Position numbers and translations under genes: made by a program. The notes under the pieces are model-generated. The model was not told where the DNA came from. It did no database searches and worked only from the letters and a program-made list of their open reading frames with translations. DNA of 64,000 nt from the NCBI GenBank assembly GCA_965116565.1, contig OZ220699.1:3286001-3350000 (forward strand), read 5' to 3'. This DNA comes from Bin87 sp965116565. GTDB taxonomy: Bacteria > Chloroflexota > Dehalococcoidia > Lucifugimonadales > UBA3495. Shown one piece after another: positions 48,375 through 57,042 of the stretch (position 1 is the stretch's first letter; each line of letters begins with the position of its first letter).

Positions 48375-49661
48375 ATGCCGGCTTATGCCGTAATCGGAGG
48401 ACAATGGGGCGACGAGGGCAAGGGCAAGGTAATCGATTACCTTGCCGGAGAATCCGATTGCGTCGTCCGCTATGCCGGCGGCAATAACGCCGGCCATACG
48501 GTGGTCAATGACCGCGGCGTTTTCCAGTTGCACCTGGTCCCCTCCGGCATCTGTTGGCCCGGCGTCACCGGGATTATAGGCAACGGCGTTGTGGTGAACC
48601 CCGACGTTCTCCTGGGAGAGATGGCGCAGCTGCGTGGACAGGGGATAGATACCGACCGCCTTTTCGTCAGCGACCGCGCTCATGTGATCATGCCGTACCA
48701 TATCCTGCTGGACGAACTGCAGGAACAGGCCCGCGGCGCCTCCGCGATCGGCACCACCGGCCAGGGCATTGGCCCAGCATACGTGGACAAAACATCCCGT
48801 GACGGCATCCGCATCGGCGACCTGATGGACGGGGAACGGCTGCCCGACCGACTCATAGCCGCCGTCGAGATGAAAAACAAGGTGATCACCGGTGTCTTCG
48901 GCGGCGAACCTGTTGACGCCGATGAAGTGCTGGAGCGGTGCCGCCGGTGGGGCGAGCAACTCCGTGATCACGTGCGCTCCACCGAGCAGATGGTGCAGGA
49001 CCTGCTGGAACAGGGCAAACGGGTGCTCCTCGAAGGCGCGCAGGGTACGCTTCTGGACATCGATCACGGCTCGTACCCATACGTCACGTCATCGTCGCCA
49101 TCCATTGGCGGCGCCATCACCGGCCTGGGTATCAACCCACAGTCCATCGAAGGCGTGGTTGGGGTTTTCAAAGCCTATTCCAGCCGCGTTGGCGGTGGCC
49201 CCATGCCCACTGAAATGCACGGAACCGCCGCCGAGGAACTGCGCGAAAAGGCCCACGAATACGGGACCACCACCGGCCGGCCCCGCCGTGTGGGTTGGTT
49301 CGACGCCGTCGCCGCCCGCTACAGTCGTCAGATCAACGGTTTCACCGGCATGGTCCTGACCCGCCTCGACATTCTCGACGGGATGGAAGGCGTAAAGATC
49401 TGCGTCGGCTATAAGGTGGGCGACCAGAAAGTCGAACGGTTCCCGGCCAATACCGCACTGCTCGAGGAATGTGAGCCCATCTACGAGCAGATGGCAGGTT
49501 GGACCGAACCCACCGCCAGCGCCACTCAGCCGGAGCAACTGCCGGCGAATGCGTTGGCCTACGTCCGCCGTATCGAGCAGTTGGTTGGTTGTGAGGCCCA
49601 GATAATTTCTACCGGACCCAGTCGTGAGGAAACTATCGCCATAGATCGCGTCATACACTAG
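48375..49661 (+). CDS. purA: Adenylosuccinate synthetase PurA
   Basis: 428 residues. It joins IMP and aspartate using GTP, the first committed step to AMP. GGQWGDEGKGKVIDYLA opens the protein with the catalytic Asp and P-loop; NNAGHTVV has the catalytic His; IGTTGQGIGPAYVDK, EGAQGTLLDIDHGSYPYVTSS and TTTGRPRRVGWFD are all present, and the Lys-rich C-terminal region is complete. Length is standard. Start ATG 48375 with GGGAG upstream; an earlier in-frame ATG at 48294 would add 27 unconserved residues. Confidence 0.98.
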   Translation: MPAYAVIGGQWGDEGKGKVIDYLAGESDCVVRYAGGNNAGHTVVNDRGVFQLHLVPSGICWPGVTGIIGNGVVVNPDVLLGEMAQLRGQGIDTDRLFVSDRAHVIMPYHILLDELQEQARGASAIGTTGQGIGPAYVDKTSRDGIRIGDLMDGERLPDRLIAAVEMKNKVITGVFGGEPVDADEVLERCRRWGEQLRDHVRSTEQMVQDLLEQGKRVLLEGAQGTLLDIDHGSYPYVTSSSPSIGGAITGLGINPQSIEGVVGVFKAYSSRVGGGPMPTEMHGTAAEELREKAHEYGTTTGRPRRVGWFDAVAARYSRQINGFTGMVLTRLDILDGMEGVKICVGYKVGDQKVERFPANTALLEECEPIYEQMAGWTEPTASATQPEQLPANALAYVRRIEQLVGCEAQIISTGPSREETIAIDRVIH

Positions 49662-49751
49662 CCAAATTACATTAATAAGAATAACATGTTTTCGCAGCCT
49701 CGCCGGTGATAATCCCGACGAAATACATATATGCTGCGGGGGAGTATAACT

Positions 49752-50228
49752 ATGGCCACAAACACCTCCACCCAAGGAACCGAGCAGGAGACGTCTATAT
49801 TCGGGCGTTTTTTCGCGCCCGGTGCCGACTACTTTTACCTCCTGTTCCGGCTCATATTCGCGTTCATCGTCTCACTGCACGGTGCACAAAAAGCGTTCCA
49901 ACTATGGGGGTTCCCGCCCCCGGGCAGCGGTCCGCCTGACATCGTGTACATCGCAGGTTGGGTTGAGATCATCTCCGCCCTGCTCATCGGTTTCGGTGTG
50001 CTCACCCGTCTCGGCGCCGGCGCGTTGTGCGTAACCATGGTGATCGCCTACTTCATGATGCATTTCGGCAACGGAATCGCACCGCACATCTTCCCGGCTG
50101 AGGGAGGATTCATCGCCCACGGCGGCGAGGTCCCCATCCTGTGGTTCGCCATCGCCGGCATCATCGGCGTCATGGGCAGCCGTAAGTTTGGCATCGAGCG
50201 CCTGATCTTGAAGAGGGAAATTCTGTAA
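49752..50228 (+). CDS. DoxX family membrane protein
   Basis: 158 residues with four membrane helices. YLLFRLIFAFIVSLHGAQKAF, GWVEIISALLIGFGVLTRLGA and IAYFMMHFGNG follow the DoxX/SURF4-like family. In various bacteria DoxX proteins work with oxidoreductases in sulfur or oxidative-stress metabolism; no such partner is adjacent. GGGGGAG precedes ATG 49752. The stop overlaps the next start (TAATG). Confidence 0.88.
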   Translation: MATNTSTQGTEQETSIFGRFFAPGADYFYLLFRLIFAFIVSLHGAQKAFQLWGFPPPGSGPPDIVYIAGWVEIISALLIGFGVLTRLGAGALCVTMVIAYFMMHFGNGIAPHIFPAEGGFIAHGGEVPILWFAIAGIIGVMGSRKFGIERLILKREIL

Positions 50229-50458
50229 TGCAACAGCAAGCAGCTCGGTTCGGCATCTACTTCAACGCTGAACAGAACCAGGTAGTCCGCATCAACTCGC
50301 CTTACTGGTTCCCCCCGGAACCGGAATGGCAGAAGGTCACGGGAGAGGTCAATGCCACCCTGTTGGACCTGCGACGCATGGTGGGCGAACAGGGTCTCTC
50401 CAGCGATCCTGACTCGGTGACCTGGACCACGCTGCCGCTGCTGGACGAAGACGCCTAG
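50228..50458 (+). CDS. Small hypothetical protein coupled to DoxX
   Basis: 76 residues (RFGIYFNAEQNQVVRINSPY then WFPPEPEWQKVT ... VTWTTLPLLDEDA). It starts on the last base of the DoxX stop codon, so the two are co-translated. Soluble, acidic C-terminus; looks like a compact alpha/beta protein. Family not recognised. Confidence 0.65.
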   Translation: MQQQAARFGIYFNAEQNQVVRINSPYWFPPEPEWQKVTGEVNATLLDLRRMVGEQGLSSDPDSVTWTTLPLLDEDA

Positions 50459-50480
50459 CAGCATAGTTGCACTTTCCGTC

Positions 50481-51008
50481 ATGGAGCCGGAACCCCCGGA
50501 CCAATCTCCGGATTCGGCTTTGGATGCGGCCAACTACCCCCGCCCATCAGGGTGGGCCGGCAGGTTGGCCGCATCCAGTCCTGCCCAGGCCCGCCGGTGG
50601 ATGCGCTGGGGATGGCTCGCCGCTTTGGGCTGGTGGGTCTGGAACACGGGCCTGCTGCTGGTCTGGCTCATCGCCTCCGTCATCCCGCCGGACCCGGGAG
50701 TTGCCGACGCCGATGCGCCGATTCCGGCGCGCATAATCATCTACTACGGCGTGGAGGGGTTCGTCATCGGGCTGATGGGCCTTGGCCTGAACATGAGATG
50801 GCGCACGGCTGGCCTCCTCTTGCCGGTGGTCTTCCTGATCACCCGTGCAATCGCCCTCACCCGGTTGGAACCGCTGGCCCTTGATGTGCGCGCTTTCCTG
50901 TGGGTGATCGTCTACCTGCTGCTCCTGTTCCTGTTCATCCGGGGCGCGCAGGGGGCTTGGAGCTTCCACTGGTTCACCCATCTCGGTTTCTCAACGCGTG
51001 ATCGCTAG
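50481..51008 (+). CDS. Hypothetical membrane protein with four helices
   Basis: 175 residues: a 40-residue soluble N-terminus, then helices at about WLAALGWWVWNTGLLLVWLI, IIYYGVEGFVIGLMGLGL, GLLLPVVFLITRAIALT and FLWVIVYLLLLFLFI. It lies 22 nt after the small gene of the DoxX unit, probably in the same transcript. No family recognised. Confidence 0.7.
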   Translation: MEPEPPDQSPDSALDAANYPRPSGWAGRLAASSPAQARRWMRWGWLAALGWWVWNTGLLLVWLIASVIPPDPGVADADAPIPARIIIYYGVEGFVIGLMGLGLNMRWRTAGLLLPVVFLITRAIALTRLEPLALDVRAFLWVIVYLLLLFLFIRGAQGAWSFHWFTHLGFSTRDR

Positions 51009-51045
51009 CTCCGAATACCTCATCCGAGCGAAACCGGGGCGGCAG

Positions 51046-51073
51046 CAAAAAGGGCGGGATCAAGTCCCGCCCT
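51046..51073 (-). terminator. Terminator of the 51-55 kb minus-strand operon
   Basis: On the minus strand: AGGGCGGGA-CTTGA-TCCCGCCCT followed by TTTT. It also serves as a boundary to the convergent membrane-protein gene. Confidence 0.88.
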
Positions 51074-51103
51074 GATTGGTGAGCAAGTTGGAGATAGCGG
51101 TTG

Positions 51104-52258
51104 TCAGTTGGTGTCGAAGGCCGGCATCACGTCCCGGGCGAACTGCTCCAGTTGGTCCTTGAAAACCTCCCGGGGCATGCCCATTACCGAACCAAGGTTG
51201 ATCCTCTCCACGCCGGGGTACCTCGCCTCGTCCTCTTTCAGGGTGTTGACGATGTCGTCGGCCGAACCGCAGAGCCAGGCGCCGCTCTCCACCGCGCCTT
51301 CCAGCGTGGGAAGCTCAACGCCCCGACGCAGACCCGAGTTCGCCACCGCCTCAATTTGGTCCGGCTGCAGCGCCATCAGACCCAGCGGCGCCGCGAACTT
51401 CATCGCTTCCTCGAAGTAGGGTCGGGCTTCCTTGATCGCCTCTTCACGGTTCTTGCCCAGGAAGAACCGGTAGCCCAACGCAATGTCCTCCCCGAGCTCC
51501 AGCTCACGCCCGTGGCTCGCGGCCGCCTGCTGATACATGGTCAGCCGGTCGTATCGAGTCGGCTCCGGCGTGTTCGCCACCATCGCCTTGATGCCGATGC
51601 GGGCCATGAAATCCACGCCCTTGGGGTTGCCCGACACCAGCGGCTGCCAGATCTCCACCGGGTCCTGCATCGGCCGCGGCACCAGGCTCAGCTTCTCCAG
51701 CGTATAGCCCCGGTAGGGGACATTGGCCGGTATCTTGTAGTGCTTGCCCTCGTGGGAGAACGACTCCTGGCTGAAGGCCTTCACCATCACCTCGACCTGT
51801 TCCTCGAACATCTCGCGGTTGGCGTCGCCGTCGAACATCGGCGAACCGAACGTCTCCACCTCGCGGGAGTGGTAGCCGCGCCCAACGCCGAAAATTATGC
51901 GCCCGCCGGACAGAATGTCGGCCATGGCGAAGTCCTCGGCCAGACGCAGCGGGTGCCACATGGGCGTGATGTTGAACCCGCAGCCGTACTTCAACCGCTC
52001 GGTGTTGCAGGCCAGGTACAACCCCAGCATGATGAGGTTGGGGATGCACTCGTACCCTTCCGGCTGGAAGTGGTGCTCTGCCATCCAGAACTCGTCGTAG
52101 CCGTGGGCCTCCAGGTGCCTGGAGATGTCCAACGCCCAGTCGAAGACGCTGGCCAGTTCATCTTTTGAGTACCAACGGTCGTTGGCCGGCGTCCCGTCCA
52201 GGCCGAGATTGTCGTCCACCACGTGGCCGGCATATGATGCGCTGAAACTTTTGAACAT
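51104..52258 (-). CDS. LLM-class flavin-dependent oxidoreductase
   Basis: 384 residues, complete. HLEAHGYDEFWMAEHHFQPEGY near residue 40, ADILSGGRIIFGVGRGYHSREVETFG near 120, and SGNPKGVDFMARIG near 230 match bacterial luciferase-like monooxygenases close to the LuxA/alkane-type groups (the His-His in AEHHF is a family feature). AGGAG precedes ATG 52258. It is last in a run of minus-strand genes with two dehydrogenases and hot-dog hydratases, suggesting a shared degradative pathway in which it inserts one oxygen atom. Substrate unknown. Confidence 0.9.
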   Translation of the reverse strand: MFKSFSASYAGHVVDDNLGLDGTPANDRWYSKDELASVFDWALDISRHLEAHGYDEFWMAEHHFQPEGYECIPNLIMLGLYLACNTERLKYGCGFNITPMWHPLRLAEDFAMADILSGGRIIFGVGRGYHSREVETFGSPMFDGDANREMFEEQVEVMVKAFSQESFSHEGKHYKIPANVPYRGYTLEKLSLVPRPMQDPVEIWQPLVSGNPKGVDFMARIGIKAMVANTPEPTRYDRLTMYQQAAASHGRELELGEDIALGYRFFLGKNREEAIKEARPYFEEAMKFAAPLGLMALQPDQIEAVANSGLRRGVELPTLEGAVESGAWLCGSADDIVNTLKEDEARYPGVERINLGSVMGMPREVFKDQLEQFARDVMPAFDTN

Positions 52259-52331
52259 TTTCGGTGACTCCTTACCTCGCTGGCGGAAACCGGCGCTGAC
52301 GGAAATCGGCGCCTCGCCCCGTGCAGCCTGC

Positions 52332-53243
52332 CTAGGCGCTGGGAGGCGGCGCCGGCGCCGGATTGTATAGCTCGATCCCGATGGTGGCCGGGAACACGCC
52401 GGCGAGTTCATCCACCGTCCAGCGACCCTGCTTGCGGATGGTCTTCACTGGCTCAGGCTCGTTCAGCAGCGTTACCAGGCCGCCCGTTACATGAAACACG
52501 TGACCGTTTACGTGAGCCGCCTCGTCGGATGCCAGCCAGGTCACCATCGGGGCCACGTCCTCGGCCTCGCCGCGCAACCCGCCGCCGGCCGCGATTCCCC
52601 GGGCCGACCGCAACTCTCGGGCCTCGTCGGGCACGCTGGTGGTCATGCGGGTGCTGGCAGACGGCGAAATGGCGTTCGCCGTCACTCCGTAGCGACCCAG
52701 GTCGCGGGCGCACACCCGGGTGAACCCGGCGATGCCGTCCTTGGCCGCGCCGTAGTTGGCCTGGCCGCTGTTGCCGTAGAGCCCGGACGTGCTGCTGAAC
52801 GTGATGATGCGCCCCGAGCGCTGCTGCCGGAACAGAATGCTGGCGTGCTTGACCACCGTGAACGTGCCCTTGAGGTGAACGGCGATCACGTCGTCCCACT
52901 CCTGCTCGGTCATGTTGAAAACCATGCGGTCGCGCAGGATGCCCGCCACGGTCACGACGATGTCCAGCTTTCCGAAGTTGTCAACGGCGGTCTGAACGAT
53001 CTTTTCGCCGCCGTCCATGATGGCAACGGACTCGGTGCAGGCGACTGCGTTTCCGCCGTCTTCCTTGATCTCGTTCACCACCTGCTGCGCGACGGAGATG
53101 TCCGCGCCGGTGCCGTCAACGTTGACGCCCAGGTCGCAGACGACGACGCTCGCGCCCTCCTGCGCCATCAGCTTGGCGACGCCTCTCCCAATACCCCGGC
53201 CCGCGCCGGTTACGATTGCTACCTTGTCTTCTAGTAGGGGCAT
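52332..53243 (-). CDS. Short-chain dehydrogenase, (3R)-hydroxyacyl-CoA-dehydrogenase-like, copy A
   Basis: 303 residues. TGAGRGIG is the NAD(P) loop, VTVAGILRD the NAG-type motif, and SSTSGLYGNSGQANYGAAK carries Ser, Tyr and Lys of the active site. The extended sequence between strands (VVVCDLGVNVDGTGADIS) and MVFNMTEQEWDDVIAVHLKG resemble the dehydrogenase part of peroxisomal multifunctional enzyme type 2, which oxidises (3R)-hydroxyacyl-CoA. The next gene upstream is a clear paralogue. A C-terminal arm of about 60 residues follows the core (EPVKTIRKQGRWTVDELAG). Confidence 0.9.
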   Translation of the reverse strand: MPLLEDKVAIVTGAGRGIGRGVAKLMAQEGASVVVCDLGVNVDGTGADISVAQQVVNEIKEDGGNAVACTESVAIMDGGEKIVQTAVDNFGKLDIVVTVAGILRDRMVFNMTEQEWDDVIAVHLKGTFTVVKHASILFRQQRSGRIITFSSTSGLYGNSGQANYGAAKDGIAGFTRVCARDLGRYGVTANAISPSASTRMTTSVPDEARELRSARGIAAGGGLRGEAEDVAPMVTWLASDEAAHVNGHVFHVTGGLVTLLNEPEPVKTIRKQGRWTVDELAGVFPATIGIELYNPAPAPPPSA

Positions 53244-53323
53244 TGTATGGTTCCTTGAATGTGCTGTGCGGTCTGCCCGTAGCCGGGCGACGCCGGCATC
53301 GGCTTGCCTGACTGGTGCCGGCG

Positions 53324-54256
53324 TTACCGGGGTTGGGCCGGCGCCGGGTTGCTTATTCCCGAGGTCAGATAGTCGCGGGCGCGGTTCGAGAGGTCATCCA
53401 TGTCCCAGTGCCCGGTCTCCGTCCATATTGCCCGCTCCGGGCGCGGCTGTGAAACCAGCGAGATCGTGCTCCCATACACCAGGAAGGTTTGGCCGTTGAC
53501 GTTGCCCGCATGATCGGAGGCCAGGTAGCAAACGAAAGGCGCCACTGCGTCGGGGTCCAGGTCCCTGAGATTGTCGTCGCCGCTGGAGTCGGAGATCGAC
53601 GCAACGCCGCCGCGCGCTCGAATTTCGGCAGCCGAGTCGGGAATCGAGCCGATCATGCGAGTTGTGGCCCGCGGCGCGATGGCGTTGGCCGTCACGCCGT
53701 ACCGGCCCATATCCTTGGCGACCACCTTGGTGAACCCGGCGATGCCGCTCTTGGCCGCGCCATAGTTGGCCTGACCACTGTTCCCGATCAGGCCCGACTC
53801 GCTGCTGAACGTCACGATGCGACCCGAGCGCTGTTGCCGGAACAGGATGCAGGCGTTCTTCACCACGGTGAACGTGCCCTTCAGATGGACCGCAATCACG
53901 TCGTCCCATTCCTGCTCCGTCATGTTGAACACCATGCGGTCCCGCAGGATCCCGGCGCAGGTCACCACGACGTCCAGCCGACCGAAATTGTCGATGGCGG
54001 TCTGAACTATCTGTTCGCCGCCTTCCATGGTCACCACGGACTCGGTGCAGGCGACGGCCTTGCCGCCGGCTGCCGTGATCTCGTTGACCACCTGCTGGGC
54101 AACCGATACGTCCTGGCCGCTCCCATCCACGTTTCCTCCCAGGTCGCAAACCACGACGCTGGCGCCTTCTTCCGCCATCAACTTGGCAACGCCGCGGCCG
54201 ATCCCCCGACCGGCGCCCGTTACGATGGCTACCTTTCCTTCCAGATTGTTGGGCAT
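53324..54256 (-). CDS. Short-chain dehydrogenase, (3R)-hydroxyacyl-CoA-dehydrogenase-like, copy B
   Basis: 310 residues, strongly similar to copy A over the first 200 residues (VAIVTGAGRGIGRGVAKLM, VVVCDLGGNVDGSGQD, SSESGLIGNSGQANYGAAK). The two diverge after the active site: copy B has an insertion RARGGVASISDSSGDDNLRD and a different tail (WTETGHWDMDDLSNRARDYL). The pair therefore arose by tandem duplication and has since specialised, perhaps for different side-chain lengths. Upstream lies a hot-dog hydratase pair, which fits a hydration-then-oxidation sequence on CoA thioesters. Confidence 0.9.
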   Translation of the reverse strand: MPNNLEGKVAIVTGAGRGIGRGVAKLMAEEGASVVVCDLGGNVDGSGQDVSVAQQVVNEITAAGGKAVACTESVVTMEGGEQIVQTAIDNFGRLDVVVTCAGILRDRMVFNMTEQEWDDVIAVHLKGTFTVVKNACILFRQQRSGRIVTFSSESGLIGNSGQANYGAAKSGIAGFTKVVAKDMGRYGVTANAIAPRATTRMIGSIPDSAAEIRARGGVASISDSSGDDNLRDLDPDAVAPFVCYLASDHAGNVNGQTFLVYGSTISLVSQPRPERAIWTETGHWDMDDLSNRARDYLTSGISNPAPAQPR

Positions 54257-54293
54257 TGTAAAAAGAGTCCTTTGGTTAGATGTTCCGACCTGC

Positions 54294-54728
54294 CTATGCG
54301 GTTCGGCTCGGCAAATGGACCGTCGCCGTTCCCGGTGTGGTCTGCTGGCCCTCCGGGTTTTCCAGCCAGATGGTGCAGTCCACCAGGTTCGACGATCCTT
54401 CCTGGTAAACGCGGGACACGAGCCCTTTTGCGGTGATGGGCTCGTCCGGGTAGTCCATCCCCCGGTACTGCACGGTCAGCCGGCGAAGCTCCCCGCCGGG
54501 TCCCGCCCATCCCGTGACGTAGGCTCCCAGCATGGCGTTCTTCAGCGCGCCGTGAATGATGATGTCCTTCAGCCCCGTGCTCTGGGCGAAGTTCCTGTCG
54601 TAATGGATCTCGTAGAAGTCGCCGGATGCGCCGGCGTACTGGACCAGTTGGCGAGGAGTGGGGTTCCGTACCTCGACGGGCAACTCCATGCCTTCACTGA
54701 CGTCTTCGAAATAGATCTGGGCGGCCAT
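54294..54728 (-). CDS. MaoC-like (R)-specific hydratase, catalytic half
   Basis: 144 residues of hot-dog fold. ASGDFYEIHYDRNFAQSTGLKD holds the Asp and His pair of the hydratase-2 motif, and IIIHGALKNAMLG is the following helix of the family. It should add water to a trans-enoyl thioester. ATG 54728 with GAGGAA upstream. The neighbouring gene encodes the non-catalytic partner half, as in HadAB-type heterodimers. Confidence 0.87.
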   Translation of the reverse strand: MAAQIYFEDVSEGMELPVEVRNPTPRQLVQYAGASGDFYEIHYDRNFAQSTGLKDIIIHGALKNAMLGAYVTGWAGPGGELRRLTVQYRGMDYPDEPITAKGLVSRVYQEGSSNLVDCTIWLENPEGQQTTPGTATVHLPSRTA

Positions 54729-54747
54729 GGTGTTCCTCAAATGGTGG

Positions 54748-55194
54748 TCAGTAGCGTATCGACGTGCTCGTTTGAGTCGCGACGATCGCGTCATGCTGGT
54801 TGCGGTAGGTGATCTTTATGGTGGAGATGAGCATCTGGCCGATGCTGCCGGTCCGCTCACGTATGTCTTCAATCCGGCCCACCGCGGAGATGGTGTCGCC
54901 TGGCCGCACGTGTTCAAAATACTCCCAATCGCTGCCACCGTCGAGCAGACGCGCGAAGGGAATCTCATACGGAAGCTCAGGCCGGATGCCCCGCATCGCC
55001 CTCAGGAAAGTCGGCGGCGCGACGATCCCGCCCGTCTCGACGGTTCCCACGGTGTACGCCGGGTTGTCGTCGCCGATGGCTTCCGCAAAGCGCTCGATGT
55101 GGCCCCGCTCGATCACCATGGACACCGGCTCGCTTTCCACGCCGATGGACTGTTCGCGCATTTCATCGGTTAGGGTGAACGAGTTGGTGGACAA
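54748..55194 (-). CDS. MaoC / FAS1-like dehydratase N-terminal-type protein
   Basis: 148 residues. ERGHIERFAEAIGDDNPAYTV, IVAPPTFLRAMRG and WEYFEHVRPGDTISAVGRIEDI match the PF13452-type hot-dog domain that pairs with a catalytic MaoC protein. The His of the active-site motif is absent here (GDDNPAYTV), consistent with a structural, substrate-binding subunit. First gene of the minus-strand operon that ends at 51104; only 19 bases separate it from its partner. Confidence 0.87.
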   Translation of the reverse strand: MSTNSFTLTDEMREQSIGVESEPVSMVIERGHIERFAEAIGDDNPAYTVGTVETGGIVAPPTFLRAMRGIRPELPYEIPFARLLDGGSDWEYFEHVRPGDTISAVGRIEDIRERTGSIGQMLISTIKITYRNQHDAIVATQTSTSIRY

Positions 55195-55286
55195 TGTACG
55201 CCTCCGGTTAACGCGTCGTCAGGGACGACATTATTCAAAATCATAAATTTAAGCAGGGGGCATTATGTTCCTAGGTTTGACCGGTG

Positions 55287-55586
55287 TCAAGGAACCAGGG
55301 ACGGCAGCAGGTACTCGGTCCATGGGTCGGTGATCTCGGAATCCCTGATGCTGTCCACCAGTTGCGCCACCTCCGGCCCGTGGGTTGTCGCCAACTGGTG
55401 CGGAGCCAGGTCTCCGGCCAGCGCGGTTACCGCCCGTCGGAGCATTTCCACATACTGGACCGTCTCCTCAGTCGCCGATTCCTTGTCTTGTCGCGCCCTG
55501 ATGTTTTCGAGCTTCTCGATCCAGTCGATGCCCTGTTCTATCTTTTCAAAGTCGTCGTCGCTGGCTTGGGTGGTCATGGTAGTCAT
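55287..55586 (-). CDS. Small hypothetical acidic protein
   Basis: 99 residues (DDDFEKIEQGIDWIEKLENI ... SATEETVQYVEMLRRAVTAL ... VDSIRDSEITDPWTEYLLP). Helical, acidic, no recognised domain. ATG 55586 or the ATG three codons later could start it. It lies upstream of the hydratase pair on the same strand with a 92-bp gap, so it may be separate. Confidence 0.55.
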   Translation of the reverse strand: MTTMTTQASDDDFEKIEQGIDWIEKLENIRARQDKESATEETVQYVEMLRRAVTALAGDLAPHQLATTHGPEVAQLVDSIRDSEITDPWTEYLLPSLVP

Positions 55587-55737
55587 AGCGCAACGCCCCT
55601 CCGACCGGTGTGTCGACTTGTTATTATTTATTCGGGGATTTTAGCATAACCACGAGAGCACACAGCGCGCACCCAACGCGGTCTGGTGGGAACGACGCGT
55701 CCCACCGGCCAGCCGTCGTTGGCTCTCCGCCGTACGG

Positions 55738-57003
55738 ATGGTGGCCGTGTTGCGACTGAGGACATACGCCTGGTGCGCCCTCGTGCTGGTCCTGATTTTT
55801 TCCCGCGACTTTCGCCCGGACGCGACCGCTATCGCCATCGCGCCTTACCAGTTCGACGTGGTGTCCTGGGAGTTGGGCAACCTGCCCGACAAATGGGCCC
55901 GTCGAGTGTCGGATTTCCCCCGGTGGCTATTCGATGACCCCGACACCGGAACGGCAGTGGCCCGGGCTGAACGATTTTTCGAGATCGGACAACGGTTGCG
56001 GTGGATCGACCGCCGCTTGATTATCCTGGACGCCGGGGCGCGCTCGACCGCCCCGTCGGGCTCCGAGATCGCGGAATTGCGGCGCGAGCGAGACCGCCTG
56101 GTGAAATCGCAGGCCGTCCTCCGGCCCTGGGTTGAGGAGACGCTGGAATCGGCGATCGCGGACAGTCTCCAGGAATTGGGATTCAGGGCGTGGACCGGTG
56201 TGTTCCCTCCCATGGACACCGTCCTGACCGGGTCGCCCACCTTCCTCGTGCTGTCCCCTCGGGACCGCATCGAACGCATCGAAGGCGGGCTGATGCAAAC
56301 GGGTCTGGACAACGACCGGCGCGAACGCGTCGAATCGTTCATCGAGGACGAAACCAACCTGTCGGCGCTGGTGGTCAACACCGGCGGCCTGGCTTTATAC
56401 CCGTCAATCACCGCCAATTACGTGCCGTTGGAAAACGCCGTCGAGATCATCGCCCACGAGTGGGTCCACCAGTGGCTGTGGTTCAGGCCGTTGGGACGCC
56501 GGTACTTCTCCAGCCCTGAACTGACCACGTTGAACGAAACGGTGGCGACCATCGCCGGGGCCGAAATCGGTCGCTTGGCGATGGATCGGCTGACCCGAGA
56601 TCCCGACCGTGCCGTCCCCGGCCATCAGGAACCGTCATCGCACACCCACGATGAGCCGCCCAAAGTCGCCCCTCGGTTCGACTTTCAGGCGGAGATGCGC
56701 GCCACCCGCATCCAGGTGGACGCTCTCCTGGAAGCCGGCGACATCGACGGCGCCGAGGCCTACATGGAGCAACGCCGCCGCCTGTTCGTTGCGGAAGGCT
56801 ACCCGATCCGGAAACTCAACCAGGCGTATTTCGCGTTCCACGGCACCTATGGCACCACCGGCGCCGCCGGCATCAGCGTCATCGGCGAGCAGATGCAGGA
56901 ACTGCGCCGGCGCAGCCCCTCGCTGACCGACTTTCTGCGCACCGTCGCCCAATTCACCAGCGCCGCAGACCTTGGCCGATACATCGAGGGTAACGCGCCG
57001 TAG
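55738..57003 (+). CDS. Predicted membrane-anchored zinc metallopeptidase-like protein
   Basis: 421 residues. The N-terminal hydrophobic segment (TYAWCALVLVLIFSRDF) is an anchor or signal. Near residue 240 stands AVEIIAHEWVHQWLWF, an HExxH zinc motif, followed 24 residues later by LTTLNETVATIAGAEIG, whose Glu is placed as the third ligand of a gluzincin. The preceding domain includes a coiled segment (SGSEIAELRRERDRLVKSQ) and a strand-rich part with PTFLVLSPRDRIERIEG. After the motif comes a charged helical region with paired MEQRRRLF. I do not know a named family; activity is inferred from the motif. Monocistronic, convergent with the cinA-type gene. Confidence 0.68.
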   Translation: MVAVLRLRTYAWCALVLVLIFSRDFRPDATAIAIAPYQFDVVSWELGNLPDKWARRVSDFPRWLFDDPDTGTAVARAERFFEIGQRLRWIDRRLIILDAGARSTAPSGSEIAELRRERDRLVKSQAVLRPWVEETLESAIADSLQELGFRAWTGVFPPMDTVLTGSPTFLVLSPRDRIERIEGGLMQTGLDNDRRERVESFIEDETNLSALVVNTGGLALYPSITANYVPLENAVEIIAHEWVHQWLWFRPLGRRYFSSPELTTLNETVATIAGAEIGRLAMDRLTRDPDRAVPGHQEPSSHTHDEPPKVAPRFDFQAEMRATRIQVDALLEAGDIDGAEAYMEQRRRLFVAEGYPIRKLNQAYFAFHGTYGTTGAAGISVIGEQMQELRRRSPSLTDFLRTVAQFTSAADLGRYIEGNAP

Positions 57004-57042
57004 CGCCCCGGCGATCGGCGCACCGACGCCTGGCGAATAGCC

